NCBI GenBank assembly: GCA_018822845.1
Contig: JAHJJD010000045.1
Coordinates: forward strand, 1 to 43,582
Origin: Gammaproteobacteria bacterium
GTDB taxonomy: Bacteria; Pseudomonadota; Gammaproteobacteria; Thiotrichales; Thiotrichaceae
Direction of reading: 5' to 3'
Length of the DNA stretch: 43,582 nt
Shown: positions 7,646 to 15,545 of the stretch, one piece after another
Position numbering within the stretch: the first letter of the stretch is position 1
Layout of the letters: the number at the start of each line of letters is the position of its first letter
Notes under the pieces: generated by a model
Seen by the model: the letters and a program-made list of their open reading frames with translations, nothing else
Databases searched by the model: none
Told to the model about the DNA's origin: nothing
Position numbers and translations under genes: made by a program

Positions 7646-7759
7646 ATATAACGTTAATTGGGCGTCCTAAATGTCGTAATCAAAAACGACACGTGTCGCC
7701 TAATCTCGGTCTGGTTCATTTAATTTCAATTAGTTACGTCGCTTCTGCCCAAGTTAGAC
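7646..7759 (-). repeat. Possible divergent attC or attI remnant at array head
   Basis: On the cassette strand the element begins GTCTAAC (7759-7753), a perfect RYYYAAC core, followed directly by TTGGGC. It ends GCCCAA, five more bases, and GTTATAT at the junction with the DUF262 cassette. Inside, CGTAA/TTACG pairs a second time and CGACACGTGTCG forms a perfect 12-bp palindrome. Its sequence is unlike the four 89-bp sites. It could be a foreign attC left from an upstream cassette, or the primary attI site. No integrase lies next to it. Confidence 0.4.
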
Positions 7760-8166
7760 GACCGAAACAGAACTGCAAAAGCGACATGGCGGCCTGTCAT
7801 CTTGCACGATCTCAGAGACGCTACCGCCCTGATCTGTACCGACCAAGTGTCTGACAGGCTGTAGGAAAATTCCGACAAACTGTCGAAGTCTCGCCCGATT
7901 GTAGCTGATCACGAATATTTATAGAACCTGAATAGCCCGGAAAAATGCAACAAAATTTACATTAATAGCTGCTGACAAAACCACGATGAAGAGGGCGTAT
8001 GCCATACGCCCCTACGAAGATGACCCCTGTAGGGGCGTATGGCATAGGCCCTCTTTGGGAGGTTACTTGGTTGCTGCTTGCGCCGATGATTCCCGGTCTT
8101 TTGTTTTTTGCAGCATCCAGATGGCATAATCCAGCGTATAAGACAACAAAGGACAAGGAACCACCG
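7760..8166. other. Non-coding stretch between array and sigma factor
   Basis: I see no gene here. Visible structure: GCCTGTCA (7792-7799) and TGACAGGC (7852-7859) form an 8-bp inverted repeat 52 nt apart; a small palindrome CGACA-AAC-TGTCG lies near 7873-7885; and the large hairpin repeat is at 7989-8055. An open frame runs upstream of the sigma factor from 7999 through this hairpin, but its peptide is a by-product of the repeat. AAGGA at about 8155-8159 serves the sigma factor GTG start. Confidence 0.6.
7989..8055. repeat. Long palindromic (REP-like) hairpin
   Basis: Two 27-bp arms (7989-8015 and 8029-8055) pair with one mismatch around a 13-nt loop. Each arm contains a nearly palindromic unit built on GGCGTATG/CATACGCC, so the element could form a cruciform with branches. 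This is the look of a dispersed REP/MITE-like intergenic repeat. It lies 110 bp before the sigma factor start. Confidence 0.8.
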
Positions 8167-8709
8167 GTGGATGAACTGAGCGAATGGCTGGTACGAAGCG
8201 GGCGCGGCGACGCAAACGCTTTCCAGCATGTGTATGGTGCTGCCTCGCCCCGGCTCTACGCGCTATGCCTGCGTATGATGCGTGATGAGGGCAGGGCGGA
8301 AGATGTGTTGCAGGAAGGTTTCATCAAGATATGGAATCATGCCGCCAGTTTTGCCCCCGGCAAGGCGGCGGCAATGACGTGGATGACGACCATTATCCGC
8401 AATCACGCGCTCGACAAGTTACGCGCGCTGAATCATCAGCCAGAGATTGCCAATGACATGGAATACGAGTCCCTGGAATTCGCATCGCTGGATATGTCGC
8501 CGGATGCATTGGCCGACCTGCATGAGGATACGCAGCGGCTGGTCGAATGTTTGCACGGCTTGAAGGAGGAGCAGCGCGAATGCGTGATGCAGGCATATTA
8601 TTATGGCTACACGCATGACGAGTTGGCCGATCGCCTGATGAAGCCGCTGGGAACCATCAAGGCATGGATTCGCCGTGGACTGGAACAATTGAGGTTATGT
8701 CTGTCATGA
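8167..8709 (+). CDS. ECF-type RNA polymerase sigma factor
   Basis: 180 aa from a GTG start. Region 2 is seen in LYALCLRMMRDEGRAEDVLQ followed by EGFIKIWNHA, the core-binding and -10 recognition helices. Region 4 is seen in GYTHDELADRLMKPLGTIKA, the -35 recognition helix-turn-helix. No additional domains are present. GTG at 8167 is preferred because AAGGA lies 7 nt upstream and the encoded protein then starts like other ECF factors; a longer frame from 7999 would translate the palindromic repeat. The stop overlaps the anti-sigma start (ATGA at 8706-8709), a typical translationally coupled sigma / anti-sigma pair. It probably transcribes its own operon and a stress or envelope regulon, which cannot be specified from sequence. 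Confidence 0.88.
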   Translation: MDELSEWLVRSGRGDANAFQHVYGAASPRLYALCLRMMRDEGRAEDVLQEGFIKIWNHAASFAPGKAAAMTWMTTIIRNHALDKLRALNHQPEIANDMEYESLEFASLDMSPDALADLHEDTQRLVECLHGLKEEQRECVMQAYYYGYTHDELADRLMKPLGTIKAWIRRGLEQLRLCLS

Positions 8710-9428
8710 AGCGTTATCAGAACCCGGAAGTGTTCGAGCGACTGGCGATGTCCTATGCCCTTGGGACATTGCAGGGGCAGGCACGCCAGCGTTTTGAACG
8801 CTTGCTCGACCACCATTTTTATCTGCGGGCGGTCACCAACGCCTATCAGCAACAATTCAGCGGTCTGGTAGAACTGATTCCGCCGGTCGAACCGCCTGCG
8901 CGCGTCTGGAAGCGGCTCGAACATGAGCTGGGTTTGCCCGCCAAACGCAAGGCTGCACGGGCGCAGAAACAGCCGTTCTGGAAGTTGTGGCAATGGCCGG
9001 TTACGGCATTCGCCACCTTGCTGCTGGGCTTTTTCCTCGCGCCTGTCATCAACCCGCCCAAAGCGCAGGTGGAAAACTACGTTGCAGTGCTGGAGTCTGA
9101 CCATCAGGTGCCGATGGCCTACGTCAAGGTGGCGCATGCCGACATGCAGCTTTCCGTCAAGGTGATGGATGACATGCCGGTGCCGGAAGGCATGGAGCTG
9201 GTGTTGTGGTGCGTGCCCAAGAAAGAGGGGATGCCGCTGCTGCGCATGGGTACGATTGCCAGCAATGACGGCATGCAGATGCCGATCGACAAGGCGACCT
9301 GGAAAGACATGGATCATATCGAAAAACTCGCCATCAGCGCCGAGCCGATGGATCACCCGGACGCCAAAGAGCCAATGGGCGAGGTCATGTATACCGGCCC
9401 ATTGCAAGTGCTGGCGCTGAACGACTAG
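8706..9428 (+). CDS. RskA-like membrane anti-sigma factor
   Basis: 240 aa. The N-terminus ERLAMSYALGTLQGQARQRF has the YALG-L signature of RskA / anti-sigma-K type proteins, whose N-terminal domain sequesters the cognate ECF sigma factor. One membrane helix lies at about residues 95-115 (FATLLLGFFLAPVI). The remaining 120 residues form the periplasmic RskA-type sensor domain. The start at 8706 was chosen for the ATGA overlap with the sigma gene; an in-frame ATG at 8697 sits only 2 nt after GAGG and is too close. Release by periplasmic proteolysis is the family norm and is inferred here. Its stop codon shares the palindrome CTAG with the glnD stop on the other strand. Confidence 0.85.
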   Translation: MKRYQNPEVFERLAMSYALGTLQGQARQRFERLLDHHFYLRAVTNAYQQQFSGLVELIPPVEPPARVWKRLEHELGLPAKRKAARAQKQPFWKLWQWPVTAFATLLLGFFLAPVINPPKAQVENYVAVLESDHQVPMAYVKVAHADMQLSVKVMDDMPVPEGMELVLWCVPKKEGMPLLRMGTIASNDGMQMPIDKATWKDMDHIEKLAISAEPMDHPDAKEPMGEVMYTGPLQVLALND

Positions 9429-12061
9429 TCGATTTGCAGCGCCTTTTCCAGGACTTCGCGGATGTTGGCCTGTTGTGCCTCATCCGTGATTCTGTCGCCA
9501 TCCCGCGTGGTGATGTAGAAAATGTCCTGCGCCTGCTCGCCCAGCGTGTTGATGCGGGCGTTGTGTACGCGGATTCCCAGCCCATCCATTGCTTCCCCCA
9601 GCCGTGACAACAGGCCGGGCATGTCGCCTGCGTTGATTTCCATCAGGGTCAGCCCCTTGTCGGGTTGCTGGCTGAAGGCAATGCGCGTCGGCACCACGAA
9701 ATTGCGCAGGATGCGCGGTTTGCGGTGGGTCAGGCGTTGCGGTTTTTCCCGCACCAGATTGTCGATCAGGGTATCGATGATGTGCTGCTGGTCGGATGCG
9801 CTGATGATGAGCTGGTTATCCGGCCCCAGGATGTGCAGGGTGTAAAGGTCGAAACCGTCGGTGGTGGAAACGATGCGCGCCTGCACGACGTTGAGGTTGA
9901 GCTGTTCCAGTGAAGACACCACGCGCGTAAACAGGTCGTCACGGTCACGGGTATAGACGAACAATACGTTACTGCTGCCGGAAACGGTGCGGCGCACATG
10001 GATCAGCGTCGGTTTGTGGCTGGATTCCGTGAGGATATGGCGGGTGTGCCACAACACCGATTCCACCGAGTGTTGCAGGTGGTAATCACCACCAAACTTT
10101 TCCCACAGGCTGCGGCATTCCACTTCGCTGAAGCCTTCCTGTAACAGTTGTTCCAGTGCGGCGCGGCGCTTTTCCTCCACCAGCAGGGTGCTTTCGCGGG
10201 AAAGTGGCGTGCGGTTGCGCAACAGCTTGCGGGTAGAGTGGTATAACTCGTGCAGCAGGGTCTGTTTCCAGCTATTCCACAACTTGGGGTTGGTGCCGCG
10301 TATGTCGGCTACGGTCAGCAGGAACAGGCAGTCGAGGCGGCTTTGTGTCACGACGTGTTCGGCAAATTCGTGGATGACGTGCGGGTCGCTAATGTCCTTG
10401 CGTTGCGCGGTCATGCTCATCAGCAGGTGATTGCGCACCAGCCAGCTTACCAGCGAGGCGTCATGCAGGTTGAGGCCGTGTTCGCGGCAGAAGCTGAAAG
10501 CGTCATTCGCGCCCAGTTCCGAGTGGTCGCCCTTGCGCCCCTTGGCAATGTCGTGGAACAGCCCTGCCAGATACAGCAGTTCCGGGTCGCGCAGGGTCTT
10601 GAAGACTTCCGCGCAGAACGGCAGCTCCTGCGCCCCGATGGCAGTGCTGTAACGGCGCAGGTTACGCAGCACGAACAGGGTGTGCTCATCCACCGTATAC
10701 ATGTGGAACAGGTCGTATTGCATGCGCCCGACAATATTGGCGAAAGCCGGTATGTAGGCCGCCAGAATCCCGTAACGGTTCATCAGGCGCATGACGAAGG
10801 TAATGCCGCTCGGCTGGCGCAGGATCTGGATGAACAATTGGCGGTGGCGCGACTGCTGGCGGAAGCTGGAATCGATCCGGTGCAGGTTGTGGCGGATCAT
10901 GCGGATGGTATCCGGCGTCAGCCCGCTTACGCCCGGCGTCTTTTGCAGCAGCAGGAAGATTTCCAGCAGGGCGGTCGGGTAGAGCACGAACACATCCGGC
11001 GAGTTGATGGAAATCAGGTTGCCGCGCTTTTGGTACCATTCCCCCAGCATTTCCGGCGGTGGCGGGTGCAGGGTCAGGATGCGCTTGCGGAAAATGCCCA
11101 TCAGCATGTCGCTGAGGCGTTCCAGTTCGGTAATGACGCGGTAATAGCGCTGCATGAAGGCTTCCACCGCCGCATTGTCGGTATCATCGGTATAGCCGAA
11201 GGCGTGTGCAAGGCTGCGCTGGTAATCAAACAGCAGGCGGTCTTCCTTGCGTTTGGCCAGCTCATGCAGGGCGAAACGGATGCGCCACAGGAACTGGCGG
11301 CCATCGCGCAGGATTTCGTATTCGTCGTATTCCAGCAGGCGGTTTTCGTAAAGTTCCTGCAAGGAAAAGGTGCCGTATTCGCGCAGCGTGACCCAACTGA
11401 TGGTCTGGATGTCGCGCAATCCGCCCCGGCCTTCCTTGAGGTTGGGTTCCACCCGGTGGGAGGTGTCGCCGAATTTCAGGTGACGTTTGCGCTGTTCTTC
11501 CAGCTTGGCGGTGAAAAACTCGCAGCTGCTCCACATGCGTTCCGGTTTGATCGCCTCGCGCAATTCCCGGAACAGGGTTTCATTGCCATCGACGTAACGG
11601 GCTTCAATCAGGTTGGTTATGACGGTGAGGTCATCACGGGCGGCTTCCAGACATTCCTCCAGGGTGCGGACGCTGTGGCCCACGTCCAGGCCCACGTCCC
11701 ACAGCAGTGTGAGGAAACTGGCAACCCGTTCCTGGCAGTCTTCGTCCGGCGTATCCGTCAGCAGGATCATCAGGTCGATGTCGGAAGCGGGGTGCAGTTC
11801 CCGCCTGCCATAGCCGCCTACCGCCACCAGCGTGGCCTTGTCGTTGCCGGAAATACCTTGCCGTTTCCACAATTGCTGGAGCAGGGTGTCGATAAATTCA
11901 GCGTGATCCTGCAATAACTGCTGAATATCCACGCCCGCAGTAAAGCGTTCGGCCTGCTGTTTGCGTGCTTCGCGCACCGCTTTGGCATAATCGGCGATTT
12001 TCAGGCCATCCTGACCAGCCAGTTGCGTAATGACTTCCAGCAGTGGGTTGGCATATATCAT
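9425..12061 (-). CDS. glnD: Bifunctional [protein-PII] uridylyltransferase/uridylyl-removing enzyme
   Basis: 878 aa, close to the 890 aa of the E. coli enzyme. It adds UMP to PII proteins under nitrogen limitation and removes it when glutamine is high, acting in the cytoplasm as the primary nitrogen sensor. Order of domains: nucleotidyltransferase with VGGYGRRELHPASDIDLMIL (residues about 80-100); GlnD helical linker; HD hydrolase domain with GLFHDIAKGRKGDHSELG in the middle; two C-terminal ACT domains, opening with VLFVYTRDRDDLF and LTLMEINAGDMPGLL. The start overlaps the map stop by 4 bp, so the two are transcribed together, as in enterobacteria. Confidence 0.97.
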   Translation of the reverse strand: MIYANPLLEVITQLAGQDGLKIADYAKAVREARKQQAERFTAGVDIQQLLQDHAEFIDTLLQQLWKRQGISGNDKATLVAVGGYGRRELHPASDIDLMILLTDTPDEDCQERVASFLTLLWDVGLDVGHSVRTLEECLEAARDDLTVITNLIEARYVDGNETLFRELREAIKPERMWSSCEFFTAKLEEQRKRHLKFGDTSHRVEPNLKEGRGGLRDIQTISWVTLREYGTFSLQELYENRLLEYDEYEILRDGRQFLWRIRFALHELAKRKEDRLLFDYQRSLAHAFGYTDDTDNAAVEAFMQRYYRVITELERLSDMLMGIFRKRILTLHPPPPEMLGEWYQKRGNLISINSPDVFVLYPTALLEIFLLLQKTPGVSGLTPDTIRMIRHNLHRIDSSFRQQSRHRQLFIQILRQPSGITFVMRLMNRYGILAAYIPAFANIVGRMQYDLFHMYTVDEHTLFVLRNLRRYSTAIGAQELPFCAEVFKTLRDPELLYLAGLFHDIAKGRKGDHSELGANDAFSFCREHGLNLHDASLVSWLVRNHLLMSMTAQRKDISDPHVIHEFAEHVVTQSRLDCLFLLTVADIRGTNPKLWNSWKQTLLHELYHSTRKLLRNRTPLSRESTLLVEEKRRAALEQLLQEGFSEVECRSLWEKFGGDYHLQHSVESVLWHTRHILTESSHKPTLIHVRRTVSGSSNVLFVYTRDRDDLFTRVVSSLEQLNLNVVQARIVSTTDGFDLYTLHILGPDNQLIISASDQQHIIDTLIDNLVREKPQRLTHRKPRILRNFVVPTRIAFSQQPDKGLTLMEINAGDMPGLLSRLGEAMDGLGIRVHNARINTLGEQAQDIFYITTRDGDRITDEAQQANIREVLEKALQID

Positions 12062-12861
12062 AAGTGGTCTTGCCAGCCTGCTTCTTCAGCGCGCAGGGTG
12101 AGGATTTCAAAGCCGTCTTGCGTTACCAGGATGGTGTGTTCCCACTGGGCGGAAAGCTTGTGGTCCTTGGTCACGGCAGTCCATTGGTCAGGGAGGATTT
12201 TCAGGTGGCGCTTGCCCTGATTGATCATCGGCTCGATGGTGAAAATCATGCCCGGTTCCATGCTGATCTTGTCGCTGTCCTTGCTGTAGTAATGCAGGAT
12301 TTGCGGCGCTTCATGGAAACGGCTGCCGATCCCATGCCCGCAGAATTCTTCCACCACGGAATAGTGGTTGGCGTGGGCGTGGCGTTCGATGGCGCGGCCA
12401 ATGTCACCGAATTTTGCGCCGGGGCGTACCTGCCGGATGCCAAGATACAGGCATTGCTGGGTGATCATGCTCAGGCGCTTGCCTGCCACGCTCGGTTCAC
12501 CGGCAAAAAACATCTTGCTGGTGTCGCCGTGGTAGCCATCCTTGATAACGGTGATGTCGATATTGATGGCATCGCCTTTTTTCAGTACCTTGTCCCCGGG
12601 AATACCATGGCAAATCACATGGTTGACCGATGTACAAATGGATTTGGGAAACGGTGGCTGGCCATAGCCCAGTGGTGCGGGAATGGCCTGCTGTTCATTG
12701 ATGATATAGTCGTGACATATCCGGTCCAGTTCATCCGTGGTTACGCCGGGCTTGACGTAAGGGCCTATCATGTCCAGTACTTCGGCGGCCAGCCTGCCCG
12801 CTACCCGCATTTTTTCGATTTCTTCAGGTGTTTTAATAGTAATGTCTGGCGTCTTTGCCAT
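12058..12861 (-). CDS. map: Type I methionine aminopeptidase
   Basis: 267 aa, against 264 in E. coli. Removes the initiator Met from nascent proteins. Pita-bread fold with the five metal ligands visible in their usual settings: Asp in NIDITVIKDG, Asp in YHGDTSKMF, His in CGHGIGSRFHE, Glu in FTIEPMI and Glu in QWEHTILV; the substrate His is in NHVICHGIP. It is a type I form without insertion or N-terminal zinc finger. It precedes glnD with a 4-bp overlap and is divergent from rpsB, the arrangement found in many gammaproteobacteria. The shared upstream region with rpsB is only 176 bp. Confidence 0.97.
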   Translation of the reverse strand: MAKTPDITIKTPEEIEKMRVAGRLAAEVLDMIGPYVKPGVTTDELDRICHDYIINEQQAIPAPLGYGQPPFPKSICTSVNHVICHGIPGDKVLKKGDAINIDITVIKDGYHGDTSKMFFAGEPSVAGKRLSMITQQCLYLGIRQVRPGAKFGDIGRAIERHAHANHYSVVEEFCGHGIGSRFHEAPQILHYYSKDSDKISMEPGMIFTIEPMINQGKRHLKILPDQWTAVTKDHKLSAQWEHTILVTQDGFEILTLRAEEAGWQDHL

Positions 12862-12900
12862 TGGCAGCTCTTCCCGGTAGCACTCAAAAGCGTTTCATGG

Positions 12901-13037
12901 TATAAAGCGCCCGCGATTTCCGCAAATAGTTTTTAAATCCACACATGTATCGGCACATCACGCAGGGTGCCTGGTTGCAAAAGCAGCAGGTTGCGTTGGT
13001 GGGATACATGGAGGCATAACCCATACAGGAGATTATC
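12901..13037 (+). promoter_or_regulatory. rpsB upstream region and leader
   Basis: TATAAA at 12901-12906 could be a -10 box but has no good -35 partner. The roughly 120 nt up to the start codon would form a leader rich in short complementary blocks, such as GGTTGC and GCAAAAGC near 12973-12997. rpsB mRNA leaders are known to be bound by S2 in gammaproteobacteria. I cannot confirm that fold here. AGGAG near 13026-13030 is the ribosome binding site. Confidence 0.3.
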
Positions 13038-13805
13038 ATGCCTAAAGTTACTATGCGCCAAATGCTCGAAGCTGGCGTTCACTTCGGTCACCAGACCCGT
13101 TACTGGAACCCAAAGATGGCTCCGTACATCTTCGGTGAGCGTAACAAGATTCATATCGTCAACCTTGAGCAAACCCTGCCGATGTTCAACGATGCCATGA
13201 ACTTCGTTGGCAAACTGGCCGCCAAGGGTGGCAAGGTGATGTTCGTTGGCACCAAGCGTTCTGCGCGTGATGCCGTGCGTGAAGCAGCACTGTCTTGCAA
13301 AATGCCTTTCGTCAACCACCGCTGGCTGGGTGGCATGCTGACCAACTTCAAGACCGTCAAGCAGTCCATCCGTCGTCTGAAAGAACTGGAAAAAATGGCC
13401 GAAGATGGCACTTTCCAGAAGCTGGGCAAAAAAGAAGTGCTGATGCTGACCCGTGAATCCGAAAAGCTGGAGCGCAGCCTTGGTGGTATCAAGGATATGA
13501 AAGGTCTGCCGGATGCCATTTTCATCATTGACGTAGGCTACGAAAAAATCGCTGTGCAGGAAGCCAACAAACTGGGCATCCCGGTCATTGGCGTTGTTGA
13601 TACCAACAACTCCCAGCAGGGCGTTGATTACATCATTCCGGGCAACGATGACGCGATCCGCGCCATCCAGTTGTATGTTTCTGCGGCATCTGACGCTGTG
13701 AACGAAGGCCACATCAGCGCCGCCGTTTCACCGGAAGACGTTCCTGTAACCAAGACCACCGAAGAGGCCACTGACGAAGGCCAGGCTGAGGAAGCAGGCG
13801 AGTAA
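13038..13805 (+). CDS. rpsB: 30S ribosomal protein S2
   Basis: 255 aa. The N-terminus [20 protein letters not shown] is the S2 signature, and [14 protein letters not shown] and [16 protein letters not shown] are the other diagnostic blocks. The final 20 residues are acidic and variable, as is usual. Binds the 30S head-body junction late in assembly. AGGAG lies about 8 nt before the ATG. It heads the rpsB-tsf transcription unit, with tsf 33 bp downstream and a terminator after tsf. Confidence 0.98.
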   Translation: MPKVTMRQMLEAGVHFGHQTRYWNPKMAPYIFGERNKIHIVNLEQTLPMFNDAMNFVGKLAAKGGKVMFVGTKRSARDAVREAALSCKMPFVNHRWLGGMLTNFKTVKQSIRRLKELEKMAEDGTFQKLGKKEVLMLTRESEKLERSLGGIKDMKGLPDAIFIIDVGYEKIAVQEANKLGIPVIGVVDTNNSQQGVDYIIPGNDDAIRAIQLYVSAASDAVNEGHISAAVSPEDVPVTKTTEEATDEGQAEEAGE

Positions 13806-13838
13806 GCCTGTTTTACCCAAGACTAAGGAGTTATTTTG

Positions 13839-14705
13839 ATGGCAATTACTGCTGCAATGGTTAAAGAACTGCGCGAACGTACTGGCGCAGGCATGATGGA
13901 ATGCAAGAAAGCCCTGACTGAAACCAACGGGGATATGGAAGCTGCAATTGACCTGATGCGCAAATCAGGTGCAGCCAAAGCTGACAAGAAAGCGGGCCGT
14001 GTGGCTGCTGAAGGCCGCGTGGTTATCGCCATGTCTGACGATGCGAAGCGTGCAGCCGTGGTTGAAGTCAATAGCGAAACTGACTTTGCAGCAAAAGACA
14101 GCAACTTTGTTGCCTTTGCTGATGAAGTGGGTGCACTCGCATTGGCAAACAACGTGCCTGATGTGGAAGCACTGATTGCCTTGACTGAAGCCAGCCGTAC
14201 TGCCCTGGTCGCCAAGATCGGTGAGAATGTGCAAGTGCGTCGTCTGGTTTGGGTTGATGCAGGCGCTGGCCAATTGGCCTCTTACCAACACGGTGCCAAA
14301 ATCGGCGTTGTGGTCAGCATGGCTGGCGGCGAAGATGAAATGGGCAAGCACATTGCAATGCACATCGCTGCGAGCCGCCCGGCTTGTGTGGATGAGTCCG
14401 GTGTTCCGGCTGACCTGGTTCAGCGTGAGCGTGACATCCAGATCGACATCGCCATGCAAAGCGGCAAGCCGCGTGAAATCGCTGAAAAGATGGTCGTTGG
14501 CCGCATGAAGAAATTCCTCGGTGAAATCACCTTGCTAGGCCAGCCGTTCGTGATGAACCCTGACCAGAGTGTTGGCGATTTGCTGTCATCCAAAGGCGCA
14601 AGCGTTACCGGGTTTGTGCGTCTGGAAGTGGGTGAAGGCATCGAAAAGAAGCAGGAAAACTTTGCTGACGAAGTAGCCGCCCAGGCTGCCGCTGCTGGCA
14701 AGTAA
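13839..14705 (+). CDS. tsf: Translation elongation factor Ts
   Basis: 288 aa. The N-terminus [20 protein letters not shown] with ECKKAL is the conserved EF-Ts motif that contacts EF-Tu; [16 protein letters not shown] is the second signature. EF-Ts catalyses GDP/GTP exchange on EF-Tu. The ATG at 13839 is preceded by AAGGAG with 8-nt spacing; a TTG in frame at 13836 was rejected. Co-transcribed with rpsB, and followed by a clear intrinsic terminator. Confidence 0.98.
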   Translation: MAITAAMVKELRERTGAGMMECKKALTETNGDMEAAIDLMRKSGAAKADKKAGRVAAEGRVVIAMSDDAKRAAVVEVNSETDFAAKDSNFVAFADEVGALALANNVPDVEALIALTEASRTALVAKIGENVQVRRLVWVDAGAGQLASYQHGAKIGVVVSMAGGEDEMGKHIAMHIAASRPACVDESGVPADLVQRERDIQIDIAMQSGKPREIAEKMVVGRMKKFLGEITLLGQPFVMNPDQSVGDLLSSKGASVTGFVRLEVGEGIEKKQENFADEVAAQAAAAGK

Positions 14706-14732
14706 TCCTGTAATTACGCGCAAATGCGCAGG

Positions 14733-14762
14733 AAAAGAGGGGCACATGTTGCCCCTTTTTTC
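14733..14762 (+). terminator. Rho-independent terminator after tsf
   Basis: GGGGCA (14739-14744), a 5-nt loop and TGCCCC (14750-14755) form a stem followed by seven T. A-rich sequence before the stem can extend it and allow weak function on the opposite strand. It separates rpsB-tsf from the pyrH unit. Confidence 0.85.
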
Positions 14763-14777
14763 TGTCCCCTGTATAAA
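14749..14777 (+). promoter_or_regulatory. Candidate sigma-70 promoter for pyrH
   Basis: TTGCCC (14749-14754), 17 nt, TATAAA (14772-14777). The -35 box lies in the descending arm of the tsf terminator, so the two signals are interleaved. The predicted start is about 30 nt before the pyrH ATG. Confidence 0.45.
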
Positions 14778-14813
14778 TACACCCGTTTTTATCCACTACA
14801 ACAGGTCGCGCCC

Positions 14814-15542
14814 ATGTCCAGCCCCCCTTCTGATATCCGCTTTCGTCGCATCCTTTTGAAACTGAGTGGTGAAGCCCTGCTGGGCAACCAGGATTCCGGT
14901 ATTGACCCTGAAATACTGTACCGTGTGGCAGGCGAAGCACTGGAAGTGCAGCAAGCTGGGGTGCAGGTCGCAGTGGTCATCGGTGGTGGCAACCTGTTCC
15001 GTGGTGCAGGTCTGGCCGAAAAGGGCATGGATCGGGTGCGTGGCGACCAGATGGGTATGCTGGCGACGGTGATGAATTCCCTTGCCATGCAGGATGCCAT
15101 CGAAAAGCTGGGCGGGGAATGCCGCGTCATGACAGCATTGGGCATTGACCAGGTTGGTGAGCGCTATGTAGCCCATCAGGCGCGCCGTTACCTTGAGGCT
15201 GGCAATGTGGTGATCTGCGCTGCTGGCACGGGTAACCCGTTTTTCACTACCGATACGGCAGCCAGCCTGCGCGCAGTGGAATTGCAATGCGATCTGTTGC
15301 TCAAGGCTACCAAGGTGGACGGTATTTATGATGCCGATCCGAAAAAAAATCCTGCGGCCAAACGCTTTGATCGGTTATCCTTCGACGATGCCATCCAGCG
15401 CCGTTTGGGCGTCATGGATCTGACGGCCATGGTGATGTGCCGCGATAATAAACTTCCTCTTGGCGTGTTCGACATGTTTGCGCCGGGAGCGCTTGCCGCG
15501 ATTGTGCGTGGTGAGACAGTTGGAACTCTGGTTGAGGTTTAA
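14814..15542 (+). CDS. pyrH: UMP kinase
   Basis: 242 aa from ATG 14814, matching the 241 aa of E. coli. Phosphorylates UMP to UDP in the cytoplasm; the bacterial enzyme is a hexamer of the amino-acid-kinase fold, unrelated to eukaryotic UMP kinases. Visible motifs: [10 protein letters not shown] (phosphate binding), [38 protein letters not shown] and [15 protein letters not shown]. The frame is open further upstream to 14724, but that segment covers the terminator and promoter, so ATG 14814 is preferred, with AGGT near 14803 as a weak ribosome binding site. frr follows after 3 bp. Confidence 0.97.
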   Translation: MSSPPSDIRFRRILLKLSGEALLGNQDSGIDPEILYRVAGEALEVQQAGVQVAVVIGGGNLFRGAGLAEKGMDRVRGDQMGMLATVMNSLAMQDAIEKLGGECRVMTALGIDQVGERYVAHQARRYLEAGNVVICAAGTGNPFFTTDTAASLRAVELQCDLLLKATKVDGIYDADPKKNPAAKRFDRLSFDDAIQRRLGVMDLTAMVMCRDNKLPLGVFDMFAPGALAAIVRGETVGTLVEV

Positions 15543-15545
15543 GCA

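Larger units (their letters stand above)
1..7651 (-). mobile_element. Integron gene-cassette array (no integrase seen)
   Basis: Four 89-bp attC sites separate cassettes whose genes all point to the minus strand. Deduced cassettes are: less than 1 to 919 (PIN-like), 920-2602 (TIR plus secreted protein), 2603-4053 (DUF2158 plus HNH), 4054-5445 (nuclease-LamG) and 5446-7651 (DUF262). The junctions are supported by pairing within each cassette: the core at its head is the reverse complement of the first core of its own attC. The match is 8 bp for cassette 920-2602, 6 bp for 2603-4053, and 7 bp for both 4054-5445 and 5446-7651. Near-identity of the attC sites is typical of sedentary chromosomal integrons. 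Cassette bodies are visibly AT-rich, unlike the attC sites and the flanking chromosome. No integrase gene was found up to 8166, so the array is either a cluster lacking an integrase or a segment of a larger integron that continues beyond position 1. Confidence 0.88.

Noticed and set aside
7999-8166. N-terminal extension of the sigma factor from ATG 7999
   Set aside because: It translates the palindromic repeat and a hydrophobic stretch with no sigma factor homology; GTG 8167 has a well-placed AAGGA.
10250-11917. 555-codon open frame on the plus strand
   Set aside because: It is antisense to glnD, whose domains and motifs are complete; the opposite frame has no family-like sequence.
14724-14813. 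Upstream extension of pyrH
   Set aside because: It would cover the tsf terminator and the likely promoter, and adds residues not found in UMP kinases.
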